In this document: positions 50,419-59,177 of the stretch, piece after piece
How positions within the stretch are numbered: the first letter of the stretch is position 1
Layout: each line of letters begins with the position of its first letter
Source: Streptomyces narbonensis
GTDB taxonomy: Bacteria; Actinomycetota; Actinomycetes; Streptomycetales; Streptomycetaceae
Length of the DNA stretch: 64,000 bases
NCBI RefSeq assembly: GCF_014649015.1
Contig: NZ_BMSF01000009.1
Location: 124,001 to 188,000 of the forward strand
Direction of reading: 5' to 3'
Position numbers and translations under genes: made by a program
The notes under the pieces: generated by a model
What the model saw: the letters and a program-made list of their open reading frames with translations, nothing else
What the model was told of the DNA's origin: nothing
The model's database searches: none

Positions 50419-50438
50419 ATACCTCGATATCGAGGTAT
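50419..50438. promoter_or_regulatory. 20-bp perfect palindrome, likely PadR operator
   Basis: ATACCTCGATATCGAGGTAT, followed by partly matching pieces GGTATCGATATATC (50442-50455) and GATACCTC (50466-50473). It lies between the hydrolase and PadR starts and is very AT-rich for this genome. Confidence 0.8.
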
Positions 50439-50496
50439 AGCGGTATCGATATATCTCGGCGCCTTGATACCTCGCCGGTTCTGACACCATGGGCCC

Positions 50497-51054
50497 ATGC
50501 TCAAGCTCGCGATCCTCGGGTTCCTTCGGGACCGGCCGATGCACGGCTACGAACTGCGCCGGCACCTGGCCGCCCTGACGGGCCACATCCGTCCGCTCAG
50601 CGACGGCACCCTCTATCCGGCGATCAAGCGCCTCGAAGCCGACGGCCTGCTCGTCCGCGAGACCGAGCCCGGTTCGACCGCCGCCCCCCGGCACACCCTG
50701 CACCTGACGCCTGAGGGGCGGGCAGCACTGCTCGAACGGCTGCGCACGCCGGAGCAGTTGGACATCAGCGACGAGAACCGCTGGTTCACCGTGCTGGCCT
50801 TCCTCCGCCACCTCGACGATCCCGCCGCTCAGGCCGTCGTGCTCCGCCGGCGTCTCGCCTTCCTCGAAGAGCCGGCGAGCTTCTTCCACGACGAGGCCGG
50901 GCCGCTCGACGCCGAGCGGATCACCGACCCCTTCCGCAGCGGCATCCTGCTGATCGCCCGGGCGACGTCACGGGCCGAACTCGCCTGGCTGCACGACATG
51001 ATCGCCGCCCTGGAAACCCAGGGCGGGCGGGACCTCACGGCAACGGGCGCGTGA
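50497..51054 (+). CDS. PadR-family transcriptional regulator
   Basis: 185 residues. N-terminal winged helix: LAILGFLRDRPMHGYELRRHL, then LSDGTLYPAIKRLEADGLLV and YxLTxxG-type HTLHLTPEGRAAL. The C-terminal helices (from about 110) are the dimerisation domain of the longer PadR subgroup. It is divergent from the hydrolase gene and probably represses it and itself through the 50419-50438 palindrome. Its 3' end overlaps the convergent acetyltransferase gene by 20 bp. Confidence 0.93.
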   Translation: MLKLAILGFLRDRPMHGYELRRHLAALTGHIRPLSDGTLYPAIKRLEADGLLVRETEPGSTAAPRHTLHLTPEGRAALLERLRTPEQLDISDENRWFTVLAFLRHLDDPAAQAVVLRRRLAFLEEPASFFHDEAGPLDAERITDPFRSGILLIARATSRAELAWLHDMIAALETQGGRDLTATGA

Positions 51055-51538
51055 GCCAGACCACTTCGCCGTTCTCCTCCATGGAGAGGTGGTCCCGCTC
51101 GAAGTCGAGCTTCTCCAGGACGCGCAACGACGGTGCGTTCCACGTGCCGACGGTCGACCAGAGCCGCTTCCGCCCAGTCGCCGCGGCGGCCTCGACGACC
51201 GCCGCGGCCGCCTCCGTGGCGTAGCCGCGCCCGTGCGCGTGCCGGAACAGCTCGTATGCGATCTCGGGCTCGTCCAGGGTGGCGCGGCCGATGATCAGCC
51301 CGCAGTAGCCGATGAAGTCACCTTCCTCACGGCGCTGGATGGGCAGCAGCGCGATCCCCGTCTCCTCCGTGGCCGCGAGCAGCTCCACGATTCCGGTCCG
51401 GGTGCGCTCGACCGTGAAGGTCCCCTTGTCCCGTTCGGAGAGGAGGGCGGTGAACTCGGCGGCATCCGACTCGGCCCACGGCCGCAGTATCAGGCGCTCG
51501 GTCTCCAGGTGGAACGACATCGTCTCGTACGCAGTCAT
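51035..51538 (-). CDS. GNAT-family acetyltransferase (RimJ/RimL type)
   Basis: 167 residues. LETERLILRPWAESDAAEF at the start, IAYELFRHAHGRGYATEAAAAVV (acetyl-CoA site) and GTWNAPSLRVLEKLDFERD are the marks of the RimJ/RimL branch. ATG 51538 follows GTGAGGG; an ATG six codons later is possible. It is convergent and overlapping with PadR. Confidence 0.9.
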   Translation of the reverse strand: MTAYETMSFHLETERLILRPWAESDAAEFTALLSERDKGTFTVERTRTGIVELLAATEETGIALLPIQRREEGDFIGYCGLIIGRATLDEPEIAYELFRHAHGRGYATEAAAAVVEAAAATGRKRLWSTVGTWNAPSLRVLEKLDFERDHLSMEENGEVVWLTRPLP

Positions 51539-51647
51539 GGCCCTCACTCTGCCCCACGCGTCACGTGTGACACTTCCGGACCCCTGCCCGCTCAGGAAGC
51601 GAGGGAACCGAAACCGTCGGCTCCCCATCGACTCCCCAGGGGCCGGC

Positions 51648-52094
51648 ATGCATCGACACGGCATCACCGCGGCGGACATGCCGCGACACTCCGCGGGGCT
51701 CCTCAGGGCACTCGCCGTCCGCCGCTCCGCCACCGCCCACGGCCCGCTCCCGCTGAACTACTCGACCGCGAGCCTGCGTGTGGTGGACTTCCTCATCGAC
51801 GGCCTGCGCCGGGACGGTGACGCGCGGGCCGAGACACCGCGGAGTCTGCTCTTCGGGCTCGGCTCGTACGTGGGTGAGGTCCTGGTGCGACAGGCGGGCG
51901 CGGTCTGGGTGGACCTGGACGCCTCCCAACGCGAGTACTTCGGCCAGCGGGTGGGGGTGCGGATGCCGGACGGACGCATACGCAGCCCGCTCACCAAAGT
52001 CGAGAACCGCTACCGCCTCGGCCCCGCGGAATCGCTGTACGAGTTCTACCTGACCCTCCCCGGCCGCTCCCGTGCGAGACGGGTCCGGGTCTGA
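51648..52094 (+). CDS. Hypothetical protein
   Basis: 148 residues, family not recognised. It is mixed alpha/beta, with LNYSTASLRVVDFLIDGLRR, LLFGLGSYVGEVLVRQAGAVWVDLD and a basic C-terminus GRSRARRVRV. No signal peptide, membrane helix or catalytic motif. ATG 51648 has only a weak ribosome site (CAGGGG); an ATG ten codons later is possible. Third-position GC is as high as in its neighbours, which supports real coding. Confidence 0.65.
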   Translation: MHRHGITAADMPRHSAGLLRALAVRRSATAHGPLPLNYSTASLRVVDFLIDGLRRDGDARAETPRSLLFGLGSYVGEVLVRQAGAVWVDLDASQREYFGQRVGVRMPDGRIRSPLTKVENRYRLGPAESLYEFYLTLPGRSRARRVRV

Positions 52095-52201
52095 TCCCGC
52101 CCCCTCAACCGGCCTGTGGAACCGCTGTGATAGTCCTGTGCGGGAAGATCATTCGGCTCGGCCAGGGGTGGCGGGGAAGACGCGAGGAATGGGATCCAGG
52201 G

Positions 52202-52861
52202 GTGTACCAGCAGAAACCGGCGACCGGGCACGGGAGTCGGGACGGCGGGGCCCACGACCGAGAACTCGAGGAGGCGGTGAAGCGGGCCCAGCAGGGCGAC
52301 GAGGACGGCTTCACGCTGGCCTACCGCCTCGTGAACCCGCTCCTCATCGGCTACCTGCGGGGTCTCGTCGGTGACGAGGCGGAGGACGTGTGCGCCACCG
52401 CCTGGCTGGAGATCGCGCGTGACCTGGGACGCTTCCGCGGCGACGGGGCCGGCTTCCGCGCCTGGACCGTCTCCATAGCCCGCAACCGCGCCCTGGACCT
52501 GCTGCGGCGCGAGAAGGTCCGCCCCAGGAAGTCGTCCACCACGCTGGACGACCTGCCCCATCCCGCCTCCCCCGAGCTCACCGACGACCAGGCGCTCCAG
52601 GCGCTCGCCACCGAACGGGTGCTGGCTCAGCTCGCCGGACTGCCACGGAGCCAGGCGGAGGCGGTACTTCTGACGACGATCGTCGGCCTCGACAACCCGT
52701 CGGCCGCGCGCATCCTCGGGAAGCGTCCCGGCGCCGTGCGGATGGCCGTGAGCCGCGGGCTCGCGACCCTGCGCCGGCGCCTCCCCTTACAGGAGCTCGA
52801 TCTCCGCCCGATCACCCGACGACGCCCCACCGTGCCGACCCCTGGAGGACCCGATGACTGA
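52202..52861 (+). CDS. Sigma-70 family (ECF-like) RNA polymerase sigma factor
   Basis: 219 residues from GTG 52202; the frame is open further upstream but no start has a good ribosome site. Region 2 reads DEAEDVCATAWLEIARDLGRFRGDGAGFRAWTVSIARNRALDLLRR (in parts) and region 4 reads LAGLPRSQAEAVLLTTIVGLDNPSAARILGKRPGAVRMAVSRGLATL. Its stop overlaps the next gene by 8 bp, the usual arrangement for a sigma factor and its membrane regulator. Confidence 0.9.
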   Translation: MYQQKPATGHGSRDGGAHDRELEEAVKRAQQGDEDGFTLAYRLVNPLLIGYLRGLVGDEAEDVCATAWLEIARDLGRFRGDGAGFRAWTVSIARNRALDLLRREKVRPRKSSTTLDDLPHPASPELTDDQALQALATERVLAQLAGLPRSQAEAVLLTTIVGLDNPSAARILGKRPGAVRMAVSRGLATLRRRLPLQELDLRPITRRRPTVPTPGGPDD

Positions 52862-53684
52862 GCGCCCCGCCGCGGCCGTCCCCTCCTCCGCCTCGGACCC
52901 CGGGATCGAGCGTCTGCTGACCGAGGCCCTCGTCCCCGCGTCCCCGCCCGCCTCCGCCGCTGCCGCCGAGGCCGAGGCCGCAGCCCTGACGGCGTTCCGA
53001 GCGGCCCGGGATTCCGGCGCCCTCGACGCCCTCCCCCTCCCTTCGGATGACTGGCGCCCGCGCGATGCGGCCACGTCCTCCCGGCTCCCCCTGCGCACCT
53101 ACCTGGGTGCCGCGCTCGCCGGACTCTCCCTGAGCGGCGTCGCCGTGGCCTCGACCCCTCTCCCCGCCGAAGCCGACCAGTCCTCCGAGCGGCCCGCCCC
53201 CGCCGGCCGTACGCCGTCCCCCGGCTCCACTCCCGTCTCCGGCCCGCGCCCGTCCGCGACCCCGGAGCGGCGCGTGGCCCCGCCGTCGCCTCCCGCCGCC
53301 CCCGGCCCTCCGACCGTGCGGGAACCCGCCGGCGAGCCCGGGCACGTCGACGGCTTCACGTCCCTGTGCCGCACGCACCTGCGTCACCACACGGCGGAAG
53401 CCGCCGACCCCTCGCACAACTCCGCGGCCTGGCAGCGGCTCGCCGCGGCGGCCGGCGGCGAGTCACGGATCGACGCGTACTGCACGCGGGCCCTGGCGAA
53501 GGAGAAGCCCCCTGGGGCAGCCATGGTGCCCGCCCCTCCCCGAGACGGGAAAAGGGACCCGGACGGACCGGCGGGGAGGTCCGCGAAGGGGCCGTCAGCA
53601 GGAGTCGCGGACGGCTCGGACCGTCCGGAGCGGGGTCATGCCTCCCGGTCGGAGCCGTACACGAAGCGGCACAACGCCTTCTAG
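52854..53684 (+). CDS. Single-span membrane protein, likely anti-sigma factor
   Basis: 276 residues. Residues 1-78 are a cytoplasmic Ala/Pro-rich segment with ERLLTEALVPAS at the usual anti-sigma contact position. One membrane helix (TYLGAALAGLSLSGVAVA, about 80-100) precedes a long Pro-rich linker. An exterior domain has two Cys (SLCRTHL and DAYCTRAL). The start follows GGAGGACCCG and overlaps the sigma gene. No classical zinc anti-sigma motif, so the role is inferred from position. Confidence 0.7.
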   Translation: MTERPAAAVPSSASDPGIERLLTEALVPASPPASAAAAEAEAAALTAFRAARDSGALDALPLPSDDWRPRDAATSSRLPLRTYLGAALAGLSLSGVAVASTPLPAEADQSSERPAPAGRTPSPGSTPVSGPRPSATPERRVAPPSPPAAPGPPTVREPAGEPGHVDGFTSLCRTHLRHHTAEAADPSHNSAAWQRLAAAAGGESRIDAYCTRALAKEKPPGAAMVPAPPRDGKRDPDGPAGRSAKGPSAGVADGSDRPERGHASRSEPYTKRHNAF

Positions 53685-53848
53685 GGCGTGTGCATGGACC
53701 GCCCCACGGTGGGCACCCGCCCCCTGGTGATCGGGGCCCGGGCGGCCGGGCAGGTCGCCGTCAGCCGGGAGGTCAGCGGAATCGAGCCACGTGTCGTCGC
53801 CGGTGTTCGGCAGACGAGCGCGTGGCATGGAGTTCGCGGAGGCGAAGG

Positions 53849-55567
53849 ATGAGCTTTCCCCTGCCCGACAGTATCGATGCCCTCAAGGACATGATCCACC
53901 GCGAGACCACCGCCCTGCGCACGGTGGTGCGCCGGAATGCGGAGCGTCCGCTCAGTGGATCGGCCAGCACGGAACTGACATCACCCCTCCAGTCCTTGGC
54001 AGTGCTCCCGCCGTCCGCGGAGACGGACGGGGTGTCGCGATGCGTGTGCAGCACCCACGAGCCGGCCGGCAGCGGCCTCTGCTCGGTGCTCGCCGCGATC
54101 CCGGTCTCAGCCGTGCTCCTCGAACCGGTGTGGGACGAGGCGGGCGCCCTCCTGGACTTCCGCATCGCGGCCGGCAACCGCGTCCGGTCGGCGGACTGGC
54201 TGGAGGCGCCGGAGCACCAGATCGGTCAGCGGTTCCTGGAGGCACGGCCGGGAGCGGCGACGTCCGGACTGCTGGCCGCGCTGGCGGATGTCGTGGACGC
54301 CGGCAAGCCCTTGGACGGGCTGGTGGTGGACTACACGGAGCAGCGGCTCGGCCGCATCCACCGGGCTCCGCTGCTGTACTCCGCGGCCCGGTGCGGCGAC
54401 CAGGTGCTCGCGACCTGGCAGCCCGTGCAGAGCCGGGCGGAGCTGCTGACGATCGACGCCCAGTTCCTGGCGTCGATGGGATGGGGGAACTGGGATCTGC
54501 TCTCGGGGAAGGTGACCTGGTCCGAAGGGCTCAGCCGGATCTTCCACGCCGATGTGCGCATGCCGTGGACGCTGGAGCAGTTGTGCGACGCGTTGCTGCC
54601 GGACGATCTGACGGCGCTCGCGGAGTTCCTCAGCTCGGTCCTGGCAGGTGAGGAGCCCGCCTGGACCCGGATCCGTTTCCTCGTGCTCGGCGAACTCCGT
54701 ACGCTCGACCTGCTGGGGCGGCCGGTCACCGGCACGGACGGCAGGGCGTGGGCGGTCAACCTGGTGGCCCGTGACCTCACGCCGCAGATTCGCAGCCGTC
54801 GACGGCTCGCCGAGACGGAGCGGGAGTCGGACCGGCTGCGGCGGCAGACGGCAGCGGAGCGGAAGGTCGCGGACGCGCTGCGCGAGGCTCTTCTCCCCAC
54901 GCATTCCGAGGCGCTGGCGGCGGTCGGGCTGACGGTGGCGGCCTCCTACCGGCCGGCCGAGCCCGACGCCGCGGTGGGTGGTGACTGGTACAAGTGCCGA
55001 CTGCTGCCGGACGGCCGGGTGCTCGTCGCGATCGGCGACGCGTCGGGACACGGCCTGGACGCCGTGGCGCGGATGGCTCAGCAGCGGCACGCGCTGGCCG
55101 GCCTGGCCCAGACGGGAGCGTCCGCCGGCGAGATCACGACCTGGCTGAACGAGTTGGTCTGCAGCGACCCGGCGGGACAGACGGCCACGGTGGTGGCCGG
55201 TCACCTCGACGAAAACAAGGTCCTGCACTGGGCCGACGCCGGGCACCCCGCACCGCTCCTGCTGCGTGACGGCCGGGCCGAACCGCTGGTCGCCGAGCAC
55301 CGCGGTCCGCTCCTCGGTGCGCTTCCGGGGTACGCCTACGAGACGTCGTCCACGCCGCTGCGCCCGGGCGATCTGCTGGTGCTCTACACCGACGGCATGG
55401 TCGAGCGCCGGGGCGAAGACGTGACCGAGGGCATCGCGCGGCTGGCCCATGCAGTGGAGGACGCGTCCGCCCTGGAACCGCAGCAGGTGATCGACGCGCT
55501 GCTGACCCATCCCGAGATCGCGGACCACGAGGACGACGCGTGCGTCCTGGGCATCCGGGCGGACTGA
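53849..55567 (+). CDS. PAS-containing SpoIIE-type (PP2C) serine phosphatase
   Basis: 572 residues. ATG 53849 follows GCGGAGGCGAAGG. Residues about 75-190 and 195-310 are two sensor domains of PAS/GAF type (LLDFRIAAGNRVRSADW; WGNWDLLSGKVTWSEGLSRIF). A coiled linker (ETERESDRLRRQTAAERKVADALREALLP in parts) leads to the phosphatase: PDAAVGGDWYKC, VAIGDASGHGLDAVARMAQ, ADAGHPAPLLL, VLYTDGMVERR and the final DDACVLGIRAD. It dephosphorylates anti-anti-sigma-type proteins in partner-switching systems; no such partner gene is nearby. Confidence 0.92.
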   Translation: MSFPLPDSIDALKDMIHRETTALRTVVRRNAERPLSGSASTELTSPLQSLAVLPPSAETDGVSRCVCSTHEPAGSGLCSVLAAIPVSAVLLEPVWDEAGALLDFRIAAGNRVRSADWLEAPEHQIGQRFLEARPGAATSGLLAALADVVDAGKPLDGLVVDYTEQRLGRIHRAPLLYSAARCGDQVLATWQPVQSRAELLTIDAQFLASMGWGNWDLLSGKVTWSEGLSRIFHADVRMPWTLEQLCDALLPDDLTALAEFLSSVLAGEEPAWTRIRFLVLGELRTLDLLGRPVTGTDGRAWAVNLVARDLTPQIRSRRRLAETERESDRLRRQTAAERKVADALREALLPTHSEALAAVGLTVAASYRPAEPDAAVGGDWYKCRLLPDGRVLVAIGDASGHGLDAVARMAQQRHALAGLAQTGASAGEITTWLNELVCSDPAGQTATVVAGHLDENKVLHWADAGHPAPLLLRDGRAEPLVAEHRGPLLGALPGYAYETSSTPLRPGDLLVLYTDGMVERRGEDVTEGIARLAHAVEDASALEPQQVIDALLTHPEIADHEDDACVLGIRAD

Positions 55568-55728
55568 ACACGCGACAGGCGCCAAGGTAGGTTGTCCGAC
55601 CGGCCTGCCGGGCCTGTCGGCGCGGCCACGAGTCGGCGGGCGCGTCAGCAGGCCATGGAGGCTGGGCGTACACGGCCCCGCTGAACTATGGTGTCCCACC
55701 ACATACGACGCTGACCTGCCACTTCCTA

Positions 55729-55744
55729 CGGTGTGGCGACACCG
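55729..55744. promoter_or_regulatory. Inverted repeat CGGTGT-N4-ACACCG
   Basis: Perfect 6-bp arms, 33 bp before the symporter start. Possible regulator site, perhaps for the GAF-PucR protein encoded downstream; position is the only evidence. Confidence 0.35.
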
Positions 55745-55777
55745 AATCGTCCCCGCCCTTGCCTGGAAGTGGTGCAC

Positions 55778-57145
55778 ATGTCCGCCGCAACAACCTCCCC
55801 GACGCCACCCGGTTCCCTCAAGCGGATCGTCGCCGCCAGCCTCATCGGCACGACGATCGAGTGGTACGACTTCTTCCTGTACGGCTCCGCCGCGGCGCTC
55901 GTGTTCAACAAGCTGTTCTTCCCCGAGTCCGACCCGCTCGTCGGGACCCTGCTCTCCTTCCTGACGTACGCCGTCGGGTTCGCCGCCCGGCCGCTCGGGG
56001 CGCTGGTGTTCGGGCACTACGGGGACCGGCTCGGGCGGAAGAAGCTCCTCGTCCTGAGCCTGCTCCTGATGGGCGGGGCGACCTTCGCCATCGGGCTGCT
56101 GCCGACCCACGCGACCATCGGCTCCGCCGCCCCGGTGCTGCTGACCGTCCTGCGTCTCGTCCAGGGCTTCGCGCTCGGGGGCGAGTGGGGCGGGGCCGTA
56201 CTCCTCGTGTCCGAGCACGGCGACGCGAAGCGGCGCGGCTTCTGGGCCTCGTGGCCGCAGACCGGCGCGCCCGCCGGGCAGCTGCTCGCGACCGGTGTGC
56301 TGTCCGCGCTGACCGCGCTGCTCTCGGACGCCGCCTTCGCCTCCTGGGGCTGGCGCATCCCCTTCCTGCTCTCCGGCGTCCTCGTGATCGTCGGGCTGTG
56401 GATACGGCTCTCCGTCGACGAGTCGCCCGTCTTCAAGGCCGCGCTCGCCGCGGCCGAGGAGCGCAAGGCGGTCGCCGGGCAGGTCGAGAAGCTTCCGCTG
56501 GTCTCCGTCCTGCGGCACCACTGGCGGGACGTGCTCGTCGCGATGGGCGCCCGGATGGCCGAGAACATCTCGTACTACGTGATCACCGCGTTCATCCTCG
56601 TCTACGCGACCACCCAGGTCGGTCTCTCCAAGCAGACCGCGCTGAACACCGTCCTCATCGGCTCCGCCGTCCACTTCGCGGTGATCCCGCTCTGGGGCGC
56701 GCTCTCCGACCGGCTCGGCCGCCGCCCCGTGTACCTGATCGGCGCGATCGGTGTCGGCGCCTGGATGTTCCCGTTCTTCTCCCTGATCGACCGGGGCACC
56801 TTCGGCTCGCTGCTGCTCGCCGTGACCGTCGGCCTGGTCCTCCACGGGGCGATGTACGCGCCCCAGGCCGCCTTCTTCTCCGAGATGTTCGCGACCCGCG
56901 TGCGCTACTCCGGCGCCTCCATCGGCGCCCAGTTCTCCTCCGTGGCCGCCGGCGCCCCGGCACCGCTCATCGCGACCGCTCTGCTGGCCGACTACGGCGA
57001 CTCGACGCCGATCGCGCTGTACGTGATCGCCGCCGCGCTGCTCACCGTCGTCGCCATCGCCTGCGCCGAGGAGACCCGCGAGCGCGACCTCGGCGAGATC
57101 GCCGAGCGGACCTCCGAGAGGCCCCGGGTCGGCGCCGACGTCTGA
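55778..57145 (+). CDS. MFS metabolite:proton symporter (MHS family)
   Basis: 455 residues, 12 membrane helices. Typical MHS pieces are LIGTTIEWYDFFLYGSAAALVF, FGHYGDRLGRKKLLV, LRLVQGFALGGEWGGAVLL and the C-half repeat WGALSDRLGRRPVYL. Relatives carry small organic acids or betaine-like compounds. ATG 55778 follows GGAAG. The neighbouring GAF-PucR regulator and hydroxybutyrate-dehydrogenase-like SDR suggest import of a hydroxy acid such as 3-hydroxybutyrate. Confidence 0.9.
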   Translation: MSAATTSPTPPGSLKRIVAASLIGTTIEWYDFFLYGSAAALVFNKLFFPESDPLVGTLLSFLTYAVGFAARPLGALVFGHYGDRLGRKKLLVLSLLLMGGATFAIGLLPTHATIGSAAPVLLTVLRLVQGFALGGEWGGAVLLVSEHGDAKRRGFWASWPQTGAPAGQLLATGVLSALTALLSDAAFASWGWRIPFLLSGVLVIVGLWIRLSVDESPVFKAALAAAEERKAVAGQVEKLPLVSVLRHHWRDVLVAMGARMAENISYYVITAFILVYATTQVGLSKQTALNTVLIGSAVHFAVIPLWGALSDRLGRRPVYLIGAIGVGAWMFPFFSLIDRGTFGSLLLAVTVGLVLHGAMYAPQAAFFSEMFATRVRYSGASIGAQFSSVAAGAPAPLIATALLADYGDSTPIALYVIAAALLTVVAIACAEETRERDLGEIAERTSERPRVGADV

Positions 57146-57153
57146 CGGATGCC

Positions 57154-57200
57154 GAAGTGCCCCGTGCCGCGCTCCTCACGAGCCCGGCACGGGGCACTTC
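57154..57200. terminator. Bidirectional terminator, 16-bp stem
   Basis: Perfect arms 57154-57169 and 57185-57200 with a 15-nt loop, between the convergent symporter and PucR genes. Confidence 0.82.
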
Positions 57201-57205
57201 TCGCG

Positions 57206-59098
57206 TCACCTCCCCGGGACCGCCCCCGCGAGCGCGTGCAGGCGCAGGGCCAGCTGGATCTCCAGGGCGCGGGCCGGGGACTGCCAGTCCGGGCCGAGAA
57301 GCCGGCCGACCCGTTCCAGGCGCTGGGCCACCGTGTTGACGTGGACGTGGAGCTCCTCCTTGGTGCGGGCCGGGCTCATGCCGCTCGCGAAGTACGCGTC
57401 CAGGGTGCGGACGAGATCGGTGCCCCGGCGGCGGTCATAGGCGACGACCTGGCCCACGGTCCGGTCGACGAAGCCGCCGATGTCGCGGCTGTCGGCGAGG
57501 AGCAGCCCGAGGAAGCCCAGGTCCTCGGCGGCCGCCCCCTGGCCGGAGCGGTGCAGGAGCCGGAGCGCGTCGAGGCAGCGGCGGGCCTCCTCGTAGGCGA
57601 CGCCGACCTCGTCCGGGCGGTCGAGGGGCGCGCGTACGGGGGCGGAGGCACCGACGGTGACGGACTCGCGCAGGGTGTCGCCGAGGTGGCGGGCGGTCTG
57701 GCGGGCCAGGTCGGCGGCGCTCTCGCCGGGGCCGAGCGGCAGCAGCAGGACCGTGCCGCCGTCGCGGGCGGAGGCGAGTCCGTGCCGGGTGGCGGCGAGG
57801 TGCGAGGCCGCCGCGCCGAGGCGCCGCCGGTCGGCGCTCTCGCGGCGGCCGGCATCGGTGTCGGCCGCGCCGCCCGCCCGGTCGACGCGGGCGGCGAGCA
57901 CGACGTGGGGCGCGGCGCTGTCGGCGCGCAGCCGGGCGGCGCGCTCGCGCAATAGGCGGCGGTCGCGGTCGGGGGCGTCGAGGAGGTCGTCGAGGAGTTC
58001 GCCGCGCACCCGCTGCTCGGCCTCTCCGGCGGAGCGGCGGGCGAGCAGCAGCAGGGAGGTGACGAGCGCGGCCCGTTCCAGGGTCCGCTGGTCGACGGGG
58101 TCGAGCTCGGGCCGGCCGCGGAGGACGAGGGCGCCGAGGGCCTCGCCGCCGGCGGAGACGGCGGCGACCCAGTCGTCGCCCTCGCGGACGGCGTGGCCCT
58201 CCGCGCGGCGGACCGATCCGGCGTCCGTCTCGGTGAACTCGACGGTGCCGCCGAGGACCTCGGAGACCGCGTCGGCCACGTCGTGGACGCCGCCCCCGTG
58301 CAGGACGAGCTCGGAGAGCCGGTCGTGGACCTCGGAGGCCCGCTCGATGACACCGCTGTGCTCGCGGATGATGTCGTTGGCCCGCTCCAGCTCGGCCAGG
58401 GCCGAGCGGGTCTCGGCGAGCAGGTTGGCCGTGTCGATGGCGACGGCGGCGTGTGCGGCGAAGGAGCAGAGCAGGGCGACCTGCTCGCGCTCGAAGACCC
58501 TGGCCCTGCGGTCGGCGGCGAAGAGGACGCCGATCACCTGGCTGCCGAGGCTGAGCGGGACGCCGAGGATGGCGACGAGGCCCTCGTCCCGTACCGCCGT
58601 GTCGATCGTCCGGGTGTGCTGGAAGCGCTCGTCCTCGAAGTAGTCGTCCGTGACGTACGGGCGGGCGGTCTGCGCGACGAGCCCGCCGAGGCCCTCGCCC
58701 ATGCCGAGCCTCACCTGCTGGAAGCGCGCGGAGACGGAGCCCTCCGTGACCCGCATGTACGTGTCGCCCGCGACCGGGTCGTTGAGGCTCAGGTAGGCGA
58801 CCTCGGTGCCGAGGAGCGAGCGGGCGCGCTGGACGATGGCGCGCAGCACGGCGTCGAGGTCGCGGAGTCCCGCGAGGTCGTGGGCGGTCTCGATGAGCGC
58901 GGACAGCTCCGCCTCACGGCGCCGCCGCCCCTCCAGCTCGGCCCGTACGCGCAGGGCGAGCGTCTTGGCCTCTTCGAGCCCGGCCAGCGCCTCGGGGCCC
59001 GCGCCGCTCGCGCGGGCGAGCAGCACGGGCCGGTCGTAGGCCTCCGTCGCGGCTCCCCTCGCGAGGAGTTCCAGGTAGGAGACGTGTTCGTGGGACAT
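57206..59098 (-). CDS. GAF-domain PucR/CdaR-type transcriptional regulator
   Basis: 630 residues. A GAF domain lies at about 65-220 (LGTEVAYLSLNDPVAGDTYM, GLGGLVAQTARPYVTDDYF, ILGVPLSLGSQVIGVLFAADRRAR). A coiled linker follows, then a middle region of PucR type. The C-terminal helix-turn-helix is TLDAYFASGMSPARTKEELHVHVNTVAQRLERVGRLL in family form. It probably senses a small acid and controls the symporter and SDR genes on either side. ATG 59098 has a weak ribosome site. Confidence 0.88.
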   Translation of the reverse strand: MSHEHVSYLELLARGAATEAYDRPVLLARASGAGPEALAGLEEAKTLALRVRAELEGRRRREAELSALIETAHDLAGLRDLDAVLRAIVQRARSLLGTEVAYLSLNDPVAGDTYMRVTEGSVSARFQQVRLGMGEGLGGLVAQTARPYVTDDYFEDERFQHTRTIDTAVRDEGLVAILGVPLSLGSQVIGVLFAADRRARVFEREQVALLCSFAAHAAVAIDTANLLAETRSALAELERANDIIREHSGVIERASEVHDRLSELVLHGGGVHDVADAVSEVLGGTVEFTETDAGSVRRAEGHAVREGDDWVAAVSAGGEALGALVLRGRPELDPVDQRTLERAALVTSLLLLARRSAGEAEQRVRGELLDDLLDAPDRDRRLLRERAARLRADSAAPHVVLAARVDRAGGAADTDAGRRESADRRRLGAAASHLAATRHGLASARDGGTVLLLPLGPGESAADLARQTARHLGDTLRESVTVGASAPVRAPLDRPDEVGVAYEEARRCLDALRLLHRSGQGAAAEDLGFLGLLLADSRDIGGFVDRTVGQVVAYDRRRGTDLVRTLDAYFASGMSPARTKEELHVHVNTVAQRLERVGRLLGPDWQSPARALEIQLALRLHALAGAVPGR

Positions 59099-59177
59099 GG
59101 ACACAGGGATACCTGCCGGACGTGTGCTCGCACCACCCCTGTGGACAAGCTTCACCACCGCGACCGCGGGGGGCAGC

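Noticed and set aside
54107..56845. 912-codon minus-strand frame across the phosphatase and symporter genes
   Set aside because: Asp/Glu/Gln/Arg-rich low-complexity product, typical of a shadow frame.
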